Assembly (NCBI GenBank): GCA_965205965.1
Contig: CBDBHT010000006.1
Location: 248,001 to 312,000, forward strand
Direction of reading: 5' to 3'
Length of the DNA stretch: 64,000 nt
From: Bin55 sp965205965
Lineage (GTDB): Bacteria > Pseudomonadota > Gammaproteobacteria > Pseudomonadales > Azotimanducaceae
The translations under genes were made by a program, and so were the position numbers. Below the pieces are notes generated by a model. That model worked only from the letters and a program-made list of their open reading frames with translations, did not search any database and was not told where the DNA came from. Position 1 is the stretch's first letter, and every line of letters starts with the position of its first letter. Positions 9,079 through 18,663 of the stretch are shown in pieces.

Positions 9079-9238
9079 GAGAGTGTCAGATTTTCCATGT
9101 ATGAAATACGACGAAGATAGACAGTGGACTTCGTGAAGATGTCTTATTCCATCGGTCAAACAGGGGCTTTGAACGCTACGATAGCCGATTGACTGGAATT
9201 GACTGGAACAGGTCATACACGGAAAATCTGACACTCCC
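9079..9238 (+). mobile_element. 160-bp mini-element with IS256-like ends
   Basis: A 26-bp near-perfect inverted repeat, GAGAGTGTCAGATTTTCC and (inverted) GGGAGTGTCAGATTTTCC followed by TGTATGA, bounds 160 bp without a gene. The G-A-GTGTCAG start resembles IS256-family ends. The flanks GGTGGTCT (left) and GGCGGTTT (right) could be a diverged 8-bp target duplication. Only one copy is visible here. Confidence 0.6.
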
Positions 9239-9257
9239 GGCGGTTTTCCTGGAATGG

Positions 9258-9533
9258 ATGGCCATAGACGAAATCCAGATAAACGTCACGAAACGGACAA
9301 GCTTGCCCGGCGTCTACGGCGCGGATAGCAAGAAGCACATTCTTCGCGTCTTCCTCTTCGTCGACGATGACGATCTTCTCGGGACCTATCTATCGTTCCT
9401 ACGAGATGAAACCCTCATCTGGTCGGGAGAGAAAATGATGGGATGGATTCATATAGGAGAGGACAGAGTCATCGTGAACTCCATTGAGGATCTCCCCGAC
9501 GATTTCATCGACGAGCACCTCCGGCCGACATAA
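9258..9533 (+). CDS. Hypothetical protein, 91 aa, acidic
   Basis: Open frame from ATG 9258. The frame extends upstream into the mini-element's end, so the original N-terminus may have been lost. The product is acidic, with a hydrophobic strand RVFLFV followed by DDDD, and ends DLPDDFIDEHLRPT. No family recognised. A strong bidirectional terminator starts 14 nt after the stop, which supports that this is a real transcript. No function proposed. Confidence 0.45.
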   Translation: MAIDEIQINVTKRTSLPGVYGADSKKHILRVFLFVDDDDLLGTYLSFLRDETLIWSGEKMMGWIHIGEDRVIVNSIEDLPDDFIDEHLRPT

Positions 9534-9546
9534 GGTTATTGCGACT

Positions 9547-9577
9547 AAAAAAGAACCGGTTGAGCCGGCTCTTTTTT
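9547..9577. terminator. Rho-independent terminator, bidirectional
   Basis: A 13-bp stem with one G-T style mismatch, AAAAAAGAACCGG paired with CCGGCTCTTTTTT around a 5-nt loop. Runs of A on the left and T on the right allow it to work on both strands. Confidence 0.85.
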
Positions 9578-9852
9578 ATGAGTTGCCTCGTCATGGGGAA
9601 GCCGGTGTCAAGTATATAAATCCCCTTGAAATTGGTGCGTCTATCCTCGCCATTTCTCGCGTTGCTGGCTCAGTTGCAATCACGTGAAGAGATTTGGTCA
9701 AGATGGAGTATATATAGGTATAACGACAGGAGTTACACTACCTACTGATTGATGGAGGATTACTAGAACCTGATCGTTAAAGGTTGACTTTATCATTGCC
9801 GGTATTCCAAGCTGAGCCAGTCGTTTGCTTAGCATATTAGGAGCAAGGGGAC
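9578..9852. other. Intergenic upstream of coq7
   Basis: Presumably holds the coq7 promoter. A short frame at about 9587-9687 reads well (LPRHGEAG, then INPLEIGASILAISRVAGSVAIT) but has no good start and no known family. Confidence 0.4.
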
Positions 9853-10476
9853 GTGCTTGACGAATTTGTAGATCAAGTTATAGGTGTGGTCGACACTGGT
9901 TTGCGGACTTTGACGCAACGGGTAGATTCTTCGCGAATGCCGTTCAAGGAAAAGTCGGAATTGAGCGATGTAGAGCAAACAAAGTCCAGACAGTTACTGC
10001 GCGTAAATCATACTGGGGAGGTTTGTGCACAGGCACTTTATGAAGGCCAGTCTTTGACGGCTCGTTCTGATCGAGTCAGACAGATTCTGAAGAAGGCATC
10101 TGAGGAAGAGGAAGAGCATCTTGCGTGGTGTCGAAATCGACTTGACGAATTGGGGGGGTCTCCCAGTTTGTTGAACCCGTTCTTTTATTTTGCATCCGCT
10201 GCTTTAGGTGCAGCCACTGGGCTATTAGGGGATAAGTTGAGTTTGGGATTTGTGGAAGCTACGGAAGATCAAGTATGTGAGCACTTGGACCGGCATTTGG
10301 TGCAGCTTCCGGCCTCTGATGAACGCAGCCAAGCTATTCTTCGAAAAATTCGTGATGATGAGTCGCGCCACGGTGAGAACGCTCTAAAAAGCGGGGGCAC
10401 GTCGTATCCTAGCTTCGTTCGAAATACGATGACGGTTCTGTCTCGCGTTATGACGGAAACTACCAAGAGAATCTGA
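9853..10476 (+). CDS. coq7: Ubiquinone biosynthesis diiron hydroxylase Coq7
   Basis: Hydroxylates 2-octaprenyl-3-methyl-6-methoxy-benzoquinol, the step done by UbiF in E. coli, using a carboxylate-bridged di-iron centre at the inner membrane. Ligand motifs are all visible: HTGEVCAQALYEGQ, EEEEEHLAWC, EATEDQVCEHL and DDESRHGENAL. A glycine/alanine-rich hydrophobic stretch (FYFASAALGAATGLLGDKLSLG) is the membrane-associated part. Start is GTG 9853 with a good Shine-Dalgarno (AGGAGCAAGGGG). 207 aa is the normal bacterial length. COQ7 instead of UbiF occurs in several gammaproteobacterial groups and indicates aerobic respiration with ubiquinone. Confidence 0.95.
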   Translation: MLDEFVDQVIGVVDTGLRTLTQRVDSSRMPFKEKSELSDVEQTKSRQLLRVNHTGEVCAQALYEGQSLTARSDRVRQILKKASEEEEEHLAWCRNRLDELGGSPSLLNPFFYFASAALGAATGLLGDKLSLGFVEATEDQVCEHLDRHLVQLPASDERSQAILRKIRDDESRHGENALKSGGTSYPSFVRNTMTVLSRVMTETTKRI

Positions 10477-10538
10477 CATTAAGTGGAATTGAACCTATGC
10501 AATGGAATACTTGACAAATGCTTATCGGGCTGATATCG

Positions 10539-10934
10539 CTAGATCAAGTTCGGGTGATAGATCATTTGAATCACCGTACCCGCAGGATCTTTGCAGTAAA
10601 AACTTCTAGCACCGTCTCGATGTGTTTTGGGTCGGGCGACGATTTCCACATCCGCCTCGGCCATGTAATCAAACCACGCGTCGACGTCTTCTGGTGTTTT
10701 CAGAATAAATCCAATATGGTCGAGCCGCTGACCATCTGTACTTAGCTCTCCTGTAGCCCGATGCAAAGCTAAGTTGTCGGAACCTGACGATAAATAAACA
10801 TTGTCGGCGTCCGGTTCCCAGTCGACGTTCAAATGCAAGATATCCGTATAAAAAGTTCGCGTCGCTTCGAAGTCGGACGCATAGAGCGCGACATGTCGCA
10901 TGCCAGATGTTGGATTTGGTCGATCTAAGCTCAT
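10539..10934 (-). CDS. VOC-family (glyoxalase/dioxygenase fold) protein
   Basis: 131-aa vicinal-oxygen-chelate protein. I take ATG 10934 (MSLDRPNP) over an upstream start that would add a non-conserved leader. Two beta-alpha-beta-beta-beta halves are seen: MRHVALYASDFEATRTFYTDIL and LDHIGFILKTPEDVDAWFDYM, ending with FYCKDPAGTVIQMIYHP. Metal-ligand positions are His at the start of each half. The usual final Glu (as in VIEL) is replaced by Gln-Met, so enzymatic metal chemistry is uncertain. Substrate unknown. Confidence 0.8.
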   Translation of the reverse strand: MSLDRPNPTSGMRHVALYASDFEATRTFYTDILHLNVDWEPDADNVYLSSGSDNLALHRATGELSTDGQRLDHIGFILKTPEDVDAWFDYMAEADVEIVARPKTHRDGARSFYCKDPAGTVIQMIYHPNLI

Positions 10935-11225
10935 GTAGGGCTCGGAATTGCAAGGACTGATCAACTTTGACAATAGTGCGGTGAACACATCCAAGGTCGA
11001 CCACATGTGGGTACTACGAAAGCGTTATTTATATCTTCAAATAGGCATTTTGCATTCCGCTGGTGGGTATCGTTGCCCTTAATAATATAGCAATGCAACA
11101 TTGGAAGATGACTAAAATCGCCAAATTCGAGGATTGAGAGAATATCATCACTTAAATATAAAGACGGGATTTTTAGGTACAGTCCACGGCACAGTGTATT
11201 TAATCTAGAAAGGAATAACATAATT

Positions 11226-11702
11226 ATGGGTTTCGCGCTCTCAGACATGCAACTAACCAGCTCCGCATTCGGAATTGGGGATGCAATTCCCTCAAAACAC
11301 ACCGGTGAAGGAGTAGATATGTCACCCGCACTTGAGTGGAGTAACGTTCCAGACGGCATAAATTCGTTTGCGATCATCTGTCACGATCCGGATGCACCGC
11401 TAGTTACTCCAGGCCAATACGGATACGTTCATTGGGTGCTCTACAACATACCGGGGGACGTTCGATCTCTCGAAGAAGGCTTGGAGATTGGTACGAAGGG
11501 TGTAAACGATTTCGGCAACGTCGGCTATGGCGGCCCGATGCCTCCCAATGGCCATGGAGTACACCACTATTTCTTTTGGTTGCTGGCGTTAAAGAATACG
11601 CCACAGCTAGAAAGTGGCTTATCAATGTGGAATTTACTAGAACGGATTGAGCAGAATGTTGTAGCAATGAATCGTTTGGTCGGCACGTACCAAAGAGATT
11701 AG
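11226..11702 (+). CDS. YbhB/YbcL family PEBP-like protein
   Basis: Phosphatidylethanolamine-binding-protein (Raf kinase inhibitor) fold, 158 aa. The family signature is complete: MQLTSSAF, IPSKHTGEGVDMSPALEW, then DPDAP and HWVLYNIP (ligand-pocket Asp, His), YGGPMPPNGHGVHHYFFWLLAL. Cytosolic, as no signal peptide is present. Biochemical role in bacteria is not established. The gene ends convergently with the glycosyltransferase on the other strand, the two stops overlapping by 4 bp. Confidence 0.92.
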   Translation: MGFALSDMQLTSSAFGIGDAIPSKHTGEGVDMSPALEWSNVPDGINSFAIICHDPDAPLVTPGQYGYVHWVLYNIPGDVRSLEEGLEIGTKGVNDFGNVGYGGPMPPNGHGVHHYFFWLLALKNTPQLESGLSMWNLLERIEQNVVAMNRLVGTYQRD

Positions 11703-12719
11703 GTGCGACTTTTCCGTCTATCTGATAGCAACTCGCGATAAACGGACTCAAGTTCGTCAAGCATCTTGCCAATAGTCATTCGTTCGGCACTTTGCCAGAC
11801 CGGTTCAAAATTTTTCTTTGCGGCATCTAGATTTGCGACGACATAGTTGATGCGTGAGGCGAGATTTCGAGAATCTCGAGTACGGGCTATGTATTGGTCA
11901 GGAAGCAGATCTTGGGCGATACCAGTTGCGGTGGATACTACAACGCGTTTAGCTCTTAGTGCTTCAAGAATGACGTAGGAGAAGCCTTCTCGTCGCGAGG
12001 AGACAACCACGAGATCTGATTGGGATAACAGGACATCGATGTCGTCTCGATGTCCTAGGAAAGTCACACGATCGCTCAATCCGAGCAGCGATGCTTGAGA
12101 CGTCAGACGAGAACGTTCCTTGCCGTCGCCAACGATCACCAAGGGAATTTCTACTTTTGCCCACGCATCAAGCAGGTCATCGAATCCCTTCACCGGAACG
12201 AGTCGTCCGATAGAAAGCGCGGAAATATCTCTTTTGTTAACCAATGCCATTAAAGACGGTTCGTTTGCATGGGTGGTCGATCGACCGTGCAACCAGCGAA
12301 CTGACTCCAATTACACAGTCAAATTGATCTACAAATTTCGAAGCATCTCCGAGGTTGTGAAGCGTCAACACTGTTGGTGTTTTCCAGTGCTTTCTTGCTT
12401 GGGCAATAACCACTGCTGCTTTACGACTATGAACGTGAATGACGTCAGGTTTGATCTGTCTCATTTTCGATACGACACTCCGAACCAAAAAGGGGTTATA
12501 CCGCCAATGGTCCAAATCGGCGTGATGAAATGCTACGCTTTCATCGAATAGCGGTTTGTGGATCGAGTGCGCTAAAACTGAAACGTCGTGTTTTTTTACA
12601 AAGCCGTTGGCGACATCGGCGACATGACGCTCCATACCGCCCGTTCCCGTTCCACCCATAACTAGGCAAATGTGAAGCAATTCAGACACAGAAAATGGGG
12701 TTGGCCCGTGTAGACGCAA
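11699..12719 (-). pseudogene. GT4-type glycosyltransferase, frameshifted
   Basis: Two overlapping frames cover one GT-B enzyme. The N-terminal half (12237-12719) has the acceptor-side pattern MGGTGTGGMERHVADVANGF, DVIHVHSRKAAVV, VLTLHNLG and ends TVFNGIG. The C-terminal half (11699 to about 12240) resumes with ALSIGRLVPVKGFDDLLDAW, VIVGDGKER, VTFLGHRDDID and the donor-binding SRREGFSYVILEALRAKRVVV (E-x7-E). A single frame change near 12240, in the linker between the domains, separates them. Either a recent inactivation or a base-calling error; no programmed slippage site is evident. Confidence 0.8.
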
Positions 12720-12797
12720 TAAAATATCGTATGAATAAGATGTTATTGTTTTATGAGTCCGTTTCGTGCGTTGATGTCTATTTTCGTCGAATCACGT

Positions 12798-12907
12798 GGA
12801 TGCCTCTATTTATTGCTGTTTTGATAAATCATATATGGTATAAGTGCATGATCTTTAAAGATTATTTGCTTCGAATAAATAGAGGTGCCGTAGGTTAATA
12901 GAGGTTC
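12798..12907 (+). mobile_element. MITE family B, copy 2
   Basis: Left end GGATGCCTCTATTTATTGC and right end TAGGTTAATAGAGGTTCCC match the ends of copies at 2101 and 24477. An extra internal AATAAATAGAGGTGCC (about 12875) looks like a second right end, so the element may be partly duplicated. Non-coding. Confidence 0.65.
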
Positions 12908-13156
12908 CCATGTGTTAAAAATCTCGACATTGCTAAAGTAGGTGCGGTTGGGTTTCGTCTTCCGTCTTGACATAAATACGAAAAGCACTCACTGATCTAA
13001 AGTGTTAGGGCTTTATGTGCTACGTTACAAAGCAGATATGCAAGCACGAGCGGTTTGGTAGAAAGCCAATTCCACAACTCGTGTGCAAGTGGCTACGATC
13101 ATCGCCGTCTCATTAATCAATGACGTCATGTGCTATAGGGCCAACGTGGATTCCAG
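12908..13156. other. Intergenic, nothing recognised
   Basis: AT-rich, no coherent frame. It follows MITE copy 2. Confidence 0.4.
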
Positions 13157-13927
13157 TCACCTTGATTGTAATAGCCCATCTTTTGCACTTACTCGGTCTG
13201 CGACCCAACTGACTGCCCAATTATGGTCGAGGCGATGACCTCGGTAAACATCCGGTAAAGTTACTGCAACACTGCCGGGTATATCGACAACTTGGGGGTC
13301 GATTTCCATATCACTGAATACTCTATCTAATTTGTGTTGCGTACGCCATTGATAGAACCGGACGTTGGCTGGGATCTTCTTGGGTACAACTGACTGGCAG
13401 AAGTCGATCCCAGACGGTTGCGGGGCTAACGGGGTAGCGACCGTATGCATTTCTACGGGTTGTCGTACCGACAGTTTGTCGACAAGGGCAGAGACCAGTA
13501 TCCCACCTTTATCGTGTCCCACGATGGTTAATGTTTCAACGTTTGGGAATTGTTTGATTGCCGTATCGATAGCACGGACGAGTTGCAGGGTTTCCGTAGA
13601 GGGGCATTGGTCGAAGTCCCAGCGGAAGAAGTGCGCCGCTGACGCTTCGTCGTCCATTGTTTGTAATGGATACACCCATTCATACCCTTGACTTCGCCAT
13701 CCATGCACACCGATAAGAAGAATTGTTACTCCGTCCACGTCGGATTCTAGAAGATGTAAACCCAACTCGAGTTCCATTAACTTCACACCGGATTCCTTAA
13801 CACCATCATTGGGATCAAGGTCATAAAGTACAGGAGTCACAACGTCAGAAGCACGGCTTACAAACGACGTTATGCCTAGTATGAAAACCGCAACGTATCG
13901 TATAGATTGAAAGAGTAGTCTTTCCAC
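13157..13927 (-). CDS. Exported alpha/beta-hydrolase with Asp at the nucleophile elbow
   Basis: 256 aa with a predicted N-terminal signal peptide (hydrophobic VAVFILGITSFV, then SRA-S). The alpha/beta-hydrolase oxyanion motif is HGW (75-77, in GVHGWRSQGYEW). The nucleophile elbow reads G-H-D-K-G (137-141), so the usual Ser is Asp139. An Asp nucleophile at this place is known in haloalkane dehalogenases (GHDWG) and epoxide hydrolases. A late His (RLDHNW, about residue 238) could complete the triad. Overall similarity resembles uncharacterised lipase-like proteins rather than dehalogenases, so either the enzyme uses Asp or it is inactive. Transcribed towards lower coordinates downstream of the PD40-amidohydrolase. 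Confidence 0.6.
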   Translation of the reverse strand: MERLLFQSIRYVAVFILGITSFVSRASDVVTPVLYDLDPNDGVKESGVKLMELELGLHLLESDVDGVTILLIGVHGWRSQGYEWVYPLQTMDDEASAAHFFRWDFDQCPSTETLQLVRAIDTAIKQFPNVETLTIVGHDKGGILVSALVDKLSVRQPVEMHTVATPLAPQPSGIDFCQSVVPKKIPANVRFYQWRTQHKLDRVFSDMEIDPQVVDIPGSVAVTLPDVYRGHRLDHNWAVSWVADRVSAKDGLLQSR

Positions 13928-13996
13928 TTGTATTTGGAGTTTATGTTTCTAATCTACGAGTGCGGTCGGTGAGTATGGCTTAGTGAAGTTAATACG

Positions 13997-16900
13997 TTAC
14001 TGGCGCTCATTTATGGCAGCAGGACGGTCTTCATGCCAGTACATAGGTGGTAGTGGTGTATCGTTCGGCCATACCTCGTCCAATGTATTTGCGTTGTAAA
14101 TTACACCGTTCTTGATTATGTAAACGAGATTATCTGATGCGCGAATATCGTCCAATGGATTTGCGTTCAGTACAACCATGTCCGCGAGTTTTCCTACTTC
14201 TATCGTGCCAACGTCAGATGCAACTCCAATCATCTGAGCACCAATGCTCGTTGCGGCGCGTAGGGCTTCGTAATTACTGAAACCTCCAGAATGGAGTGCC
14301 CACAGCTCCCAGTGGTAACCTAATCCGTGCAATTGCCCGTGTGCGCCTACGCCAACCACACCACCTTCCCTAACGATCTTATGCGCCTGCGCAGCTACCC
14401 TTTGGAAGATATGCACATCTTCATGAAACCACTGTCTTCGCGTCGTTAGGGATTGTAATACCTGTGGTGGTATAAATCGCTGAAGCTTCCCGTCGTGCCG
14501 AGGAGACTCGCGCGAAAAGAAAAAATTTTCTCCGTGCGGCCCACCGTAGGTTACGAGTAAAGTCGGCGTATAAGCAATTTGCGAACGAGCTACAAGTTCG
14601 ATGACGTCCCTATAAAGATCTAATACTGGAAAGTTGTGTTCATGCCCCGCGTATCCATCGATTACATGCGTGAGTCCAAGCTTCATGTCTAACGCCCCTT
14701 CGCTCGTTGGCATGAGATTTAGTTCTTTGGACGCCTGAAGCAGCCACTGTCGCTGTTTTCTGTTGCCAACTATGTACGACTTCACATTTCTCAAGTCGTA
14801 GTGTTCTTTATAACGCTTTAAAACGGCAAGTGCTTCTTTTTTCGATTTAAATCTATTGTCGCTAAATATTCCAGGGCCGGTGGAAAGTGTCCGTGGACCC
14901 AATACGAACCCGGCATCAATCAGGTCTTCGTATTCCAGTAAATCAACCGTCCCGGTTTGAACGTCAAGGGCAGTGGTCACCCCGTATGCAAGGTTTGCGA
15001 GGAAGGCCCAATTGGGTGCTCCCGTTACTGAACGAAGTACTGGGAAATGTGCATGCGTATCAACGTATCCTGGAAGAATGTAAAGCCCTGATACATCTAT
15101 AGTTTCTATATTAGACGGTAATGCATTCCTAGCCGTTAAGGATTTAATGCGACCGTTTTCAATGAGTACAGCTAAGGAACTAATGACTTCGGGTTTATCA
15201 GAAACCATAGTAATGATCGTTCCGCCGGTGAGAGCGACTGATCTTGGGTGTACATAGCGTGGCTCATAAATTTTGATAGCTATCTTTTCAACTGATTCAT
15301 GATCCTCCGGTTGTTCGGTAGGAGCGTCATCGTCCTCGATGGAATTCACGTCGTTTTCGTAGTTACGGTACCCTTCTTCACAATCACAGTCACCGATTTC
15401 GTCTTGCTCTGTATCGTTGGGTTCATCTCCCTGAGTATTGCTAGACGTTATGGAAGCGAGGGGCCGAATGTGGACCGTTTTACCAGCCGTCCAATGAATG
15501 CGAGATCCATCAGGGCTCCACCCGAGATCATCAGCCCCAACGTTCGTTAGTTTCACGAGTGGTAGAGTGGAATTGGAAACGGTTGTTTCAACTCCGGACT
15601 GTGATGTTCCCAATAGGCTGGTGATGTAGAGCTGGTCGGCTTGAATGGCTATGGCATGTTTACCATCAGGTGAAATGCGCATCGATGTTGCGGGTACGGG
15701 GTCATCGGCGTAGTAAATACCGGGCCCCTTCAAGACGAAGTGGTGAATAAGGTCCGTACCATCCAGTTTGAACGAAACCAGTCCTGAGGCACCGTATAGG
15801 TATATCCGATCGTGTTCCGGACCCCAGTGTGGCGAATGGAGGCCGCGTGCGGGACGGACCAAACGCACGTCCCGGTTGGACTTGGAAATGGCCACTAAAT
15901 CAGTTCCCGCCACGTCGCCCCAACCATCTGTGCGATGTTGTCTTTCAAAACCAATGGCACGAAGCACGTATATTTGCTTTCCATCTTTCGACCAAACGGG
16001 TTCGGAGTAAAATGCCTTGTGCCGTGTTAAACGGATAGCTTTGCCTCTACCATTAGCTCGTGAAGACCAGACATGTCCACCGTAGTTCGTCCATGTCACG
16101 TACGTCACTTGCTTTCCGTCTGGAGTCCATGTGGGTTGTGCGGCAAATGTGTTTCTGTCTGAGATCGCAGTGATTTTTGGGGATTGGATGTCGTAGACGT
16201 AAACGCGAGCTAGTGCAGTAAACACCAACTGTTCCCCATTTGGCGACATCTCTACATCTCTAATCAATCGAGCATCTACCGGCCCGATGCCGAGACGGTA
16301 CGGAAAGTAAAGACGAGGCCCTATTGCCTGCTCAACCTTTAACGTGAATGGTACGTTGCTGACTCTTTTCGAAGAAATATTGACTTTTTGGATTTTGCCG
16401 TCTTTCGTGAAGTAAACCGACTCGCCGTCAGGGGCGAAAGCGTAATTCGGAAGTAAATCTCTGGTAAAGGCTGATTCCTGCTCATCTCGTTGTACGGGGT
16501 AGACGAGCCATTCATCAACCCCCGTTTGAAAGTTGCGGATGCGCAAACCAGTTTTGGCATCAAAACGAGTTCCGTAAACCAGCGACTCCCCATTTGGCGA
16601 AAGTTCCGGGCGAAAAGCACTGCCTGCACTTGCAGTTACATAGTCCTCAGTACCAGTACGCAATTCGCGCCTGACAATCTGCCAAAGGGGAAGATACGCG
16701 TTGTATTCAAAACCGCCCCGCTTATGAGCATAGTAGAGATATTGACCATCAGGGCTATAGCTTGCACCCAGTGAATTTAATCGGTTAGGATGTGAGCCAT
16801 TACCACCTCTTTCAGTAATTTGAACGCCTTTGCCACCATCGATATGGTACGCCCAGAGTTCAAAGGTTCGTTGACTCGAAGTGGTTTGTGATACAACGAC

Positions 16901-17347
16901 ATGCTGGCTGTCGGGTGACCATGCCGGTGAAGCAAATGCGGACATGTCGCTTCCGTGGGATAGTTTTTTTGCTCCCTTCCCATTGGTTCCAATGATCCAG
17001 AGTTCTTCGTTTCCGCTACGATCTGAGATGAACGCTATGCGCTTGCCATCCGGCGACCACACCGGCTGAAAGTCAAACATGGCACCGGCCGTTAGTGACT
17101 TGGCACTGCCTCCCTCGGAGGGCAGCAGATACAGGTCTCCAAGTGCTTCAATAACTAGAGTTTTACCATCTGGTGAGACATCAAGCGAAAGCCACGTTAC
17201 CTCGCCCGTCTCGAACTCAATGGTTCGTTCAGGTTCAAGTGGCAGTCCCTCCACACTCACTGGTCTGATCGTGAGTAACAAAAGAATGAAGGGGCACAAT
17301 AGTGGTGTTCCCATACGAAGTCTTTTACACATTAATTGATGGGCCAT
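13997..17347 (-). CDS. TolB-like (PD40) beta-propeller amidohydrolase
   Basis: 1116-aa exported protein. A signal peptide occupies the first 35 residues (LLCPFILLLLTIRP). Residues about 45-640 are a WD40-like PD40 propeller with many SPDGK/WSPDS repeats (VSPDGKTLVIEALGDLYLLP, WSPDGKRIAFISDRSGNEELW). An acidic linker (EPNDTEQDEIGDCDCEEGY) leads to an amidohydrolase domain from about 700, with metal motif GYVDTHAHFP (about 760), later His in GHEHNFPVL and GVGAHGQLHG, and the terminal IEVGKLADMVVLNANPLDDI typical of imidazolonepropionase-like amidohydrolases. Substrate is unknown; such proteins are common next to TonB receptors in marine proteobacteria and likely process peptides or cyclic amides in the periplasm. 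Confidence 0.9.
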   Translation of the reverse strand: MAHQLMCKRLRMGTPLLCPFILLLLTIRPVSVEGLPLEPERTIEFETGEVTWLSLDVSPDGKTLVIEALGDLYLLPSEGGSAKSLTAGAMFDFQPVWSPDGKRIAFISDRSGNEELWIIGTNGKGAKKLSHGSDMSAFASPAWSPDSQHVVVSQTTSSQRTFELWAYHIDGGKGVQITERGGNGSHPNRLNSLGASYSPDGQYLYYAHKRGGFEYNAYLPLWQIVRRELRTGTEDYVTASAGSAFRPELSPNGESLVYGTRFDAKTGLRIRNFQTGVDEWLVYPVQRDEQESAFTRDLLPNYAFAPDGESVYFTKDGKIQKVNISSKRVSNVPFTLKVEQAIGPRLYFPYRLGIGPVDARLIRDVEMSPNGEQLVFTALARVYVYDIQSPKITAISDRNTFAAQPTWTPDGKQVTYVTWTNYGGHVWSSRANGRGKAIRLTRHKAFYSEPVWSKDGKQIYVLRAIGFERQHRTDGWGDVAGTDLVAISKSNRDVRLVRPARGLHSPHWGPEHDRIYLYGASGLVSFKLDGTDLIHHFVLKGPGIYYADDPVPATSMRISPDGKHAIAIQADQLYITSLLGTSQSGVETTVSNSTLPLVKLTNVGADDLGWSPDGSRIHWTAGKTVHIRPLASITSSNTQGDEPNDTEQDEIGDCDCEEGYRNYENDVNSIEDDDAPTEQPEDHESVEKIAIKIYEPRYVHPRSVALTGGTIITMVSDKPEVISSLAVLIENGRIKSLTARNALPSNIETIDVSGLYILPGYVDTHAHFPVLRSVTGAPNWAFLANLAYGVTTALDVQTGTVDLLEYEDLIDAGFVLGPRTLSTGPGIFSDNRFKSKKEALAVLKRYKEHYDLRNVKSYIVGNRKQRQWLLQASKELNLMPTSEGALDMKLGLTHVIDGYAGHEHNFPVLDLYRDVIELVARSQIAYTPTLLVTYGGPHGENFFFSRESPRHDGKLQRFIPPQVLQSLTTRRQWFHEDVHIFQRVAAQAHKIVREGGVVGVGAHGQLHGLGYHWELWALHSGGFSNYEALRAATSIGAQMIGVASDVGTIEVGKLADMVVLNANPLDDIRASDNLVYIIKNGVIYNANTLDEVWPNDTPLPPMYWHEDRPAAINERQ

Positions 17348-17644
17348 ATGTAGCTTACTCTTCTGGAGTTCTAACTTCGTAAAATAACCTGAGAATCTCC
17401 TATATTGCTATATCCCAGTTCAGCTGATGAGATCGCCATGACGCCTCCATCTGCTTCAATTACAGTACAGACCTGTGGAATCTTTAATTACTGCAGTTCG
17501 GATAGTAGTAGTCGCATCTATTATGGTACTTATATTGTCGTGCTAGGCCAAGTAGCTTGACGTTCAATGGCCATCAGCTTGCAAGGTCTAATGCGACACG
17601 ACGGTCGGGTAGCGAAAAGAACGATGCACTACAGGGGACGTTGT
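17348..17644. other. Intergenic, nothing recognised
   Basis: Promoter side of the amidohydrolase gene; no coding or repeat feature seen. The missing N-terminal part of NhaC was looked for here and not found. Confidence 0.4.
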
Positions 17645-18262
17645 TTGTAGACATCGAACCCGACGGTTGAGGTACTGTGCATGGACGAGATAAGCAAGCA
17701 GCTAGTGGCTGAAGTCCGCGAGCAGCTGCCGGTACGCTGCGGGTCGCCGGAGAAGTACGACGACGCCCACTACCTCGGCCGGGGAACGTGCACCCGTTTG
17801 GATGTTCGGCGAGCCGCTGGCTGGCGGACAGTGGCCGTCACCAAACGGCGCACGACGTTGGATTGGGCGAAGCAAGTGCGCGCGCTGGCGAATCTGCCGC
17901 GTTACCGGGATGCGGAAACCATCACGCTGGTGTGCGACAACTTGAACACCCACAGCGGTGACTCGTTCTACGCCACGTTCCCGGCGGCCGAAGCCAGGTC
18001 GGGGCTGAACGACCGCATCCACTGGGTGCACACGCCGAAATACGGGAGCTGGCTGAACGTGGCGGAACTGGAGTTCAGTGCGTTGCATCGCCAGTGCCTG
18101 GATCGCCGGATCGAGAGCAGGGCTTTGGTCACGTCGGAAACGGCGGCCTGGGCCGAGGAGCGCAATCGCGAACAGACCGGGGTCGACTGGCAGCTCAGCG
18201 TCGACGACGTGCGCACCGAACTGAAGCATCCATACACGAAAATTAAATCTAGTTAAGCTACT
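17645..18262 (+). pseudogene. IS630-family transposase remnant (C-terminal DDE half)
   Basis: The frame from about 17650 reads VLCMDEISKQL, then LVCDNLNTHSGDSFYATFP, IHWVHTPKYGSWLNVAELEFSAL and ends PYTKIKSS. This is the D-D-E core of IS630 transposases and closely matches the complete copy at 45591-46744. The N-terminal helix-turn-helix part is missing. The right end CTAGTTAAGCTACTAG agrees with the left boundary of the complete element, so the terminus is present on one side only. Confidence 0.8.
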
Positions 18263-18263
18263 A

Positions 18264-18663
18264 GATATCTCGTTCATCAACTTGGCGACGCCATTCCGTA
18301 CTTTCTATTGCCAGTCATGCTTCAATTCCTAACGATGGGGCTTGCATTTTCCACCGGAACGAGATGGGGAACTTATGCGGTCGCGTTCCCGTTAGCCATG
18401 CCCTTGGCTTGGGCCGTAGCCGGGGCGAACAAGTTACCACACCCAGAGTTTTCATGACCTTATGTTTTGCCGCAGTAATGGACGGCAGCATGTACGGTGA
18501 CCAATGTTCACCAATCTCTGACACTACGGTGCTGAGTTCAATGTGCACCGGCTGCGGTCTGATGGACCACGTCAAAACGCAGATGCCGCAGGCTTCGGTA
18601 GCGGTGGGTCTCGCCTCAATTACCTGGACTGCATTAGCGGTCGTCGCAGGATTTGATTGGTAG
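18264..18663 (+). pseudogene. NhaC-type Na+/H+ antiporter, truncated and frameshifted
   Basis: Directly after the IS630 end the frame reads GDAIPYFLLPVMLQFL, GLAFSTGTRWGTYAVAFPLA, and after a frame change near 18447 MTLCFAAVMDGSMYGDQCSP, ISDTTVLSSMCTGC, then a last hydrophobic segment and stop. SISDTT-type and ATGTSWGT-type motifs are characteristic of the C-terminal helices of NhaC antiporters. The N-terminal two thirds are absent, so the gene was broken by the IS630 insertion and has since frameshifted. Confidence 0.75.

Noticed and set aside
17702..18280. 192-codon minus-strand frame
   Set aside because: Antisense to the IS630 transposase; the same antisense frame appears at 45618-46118 opposite the other copy.
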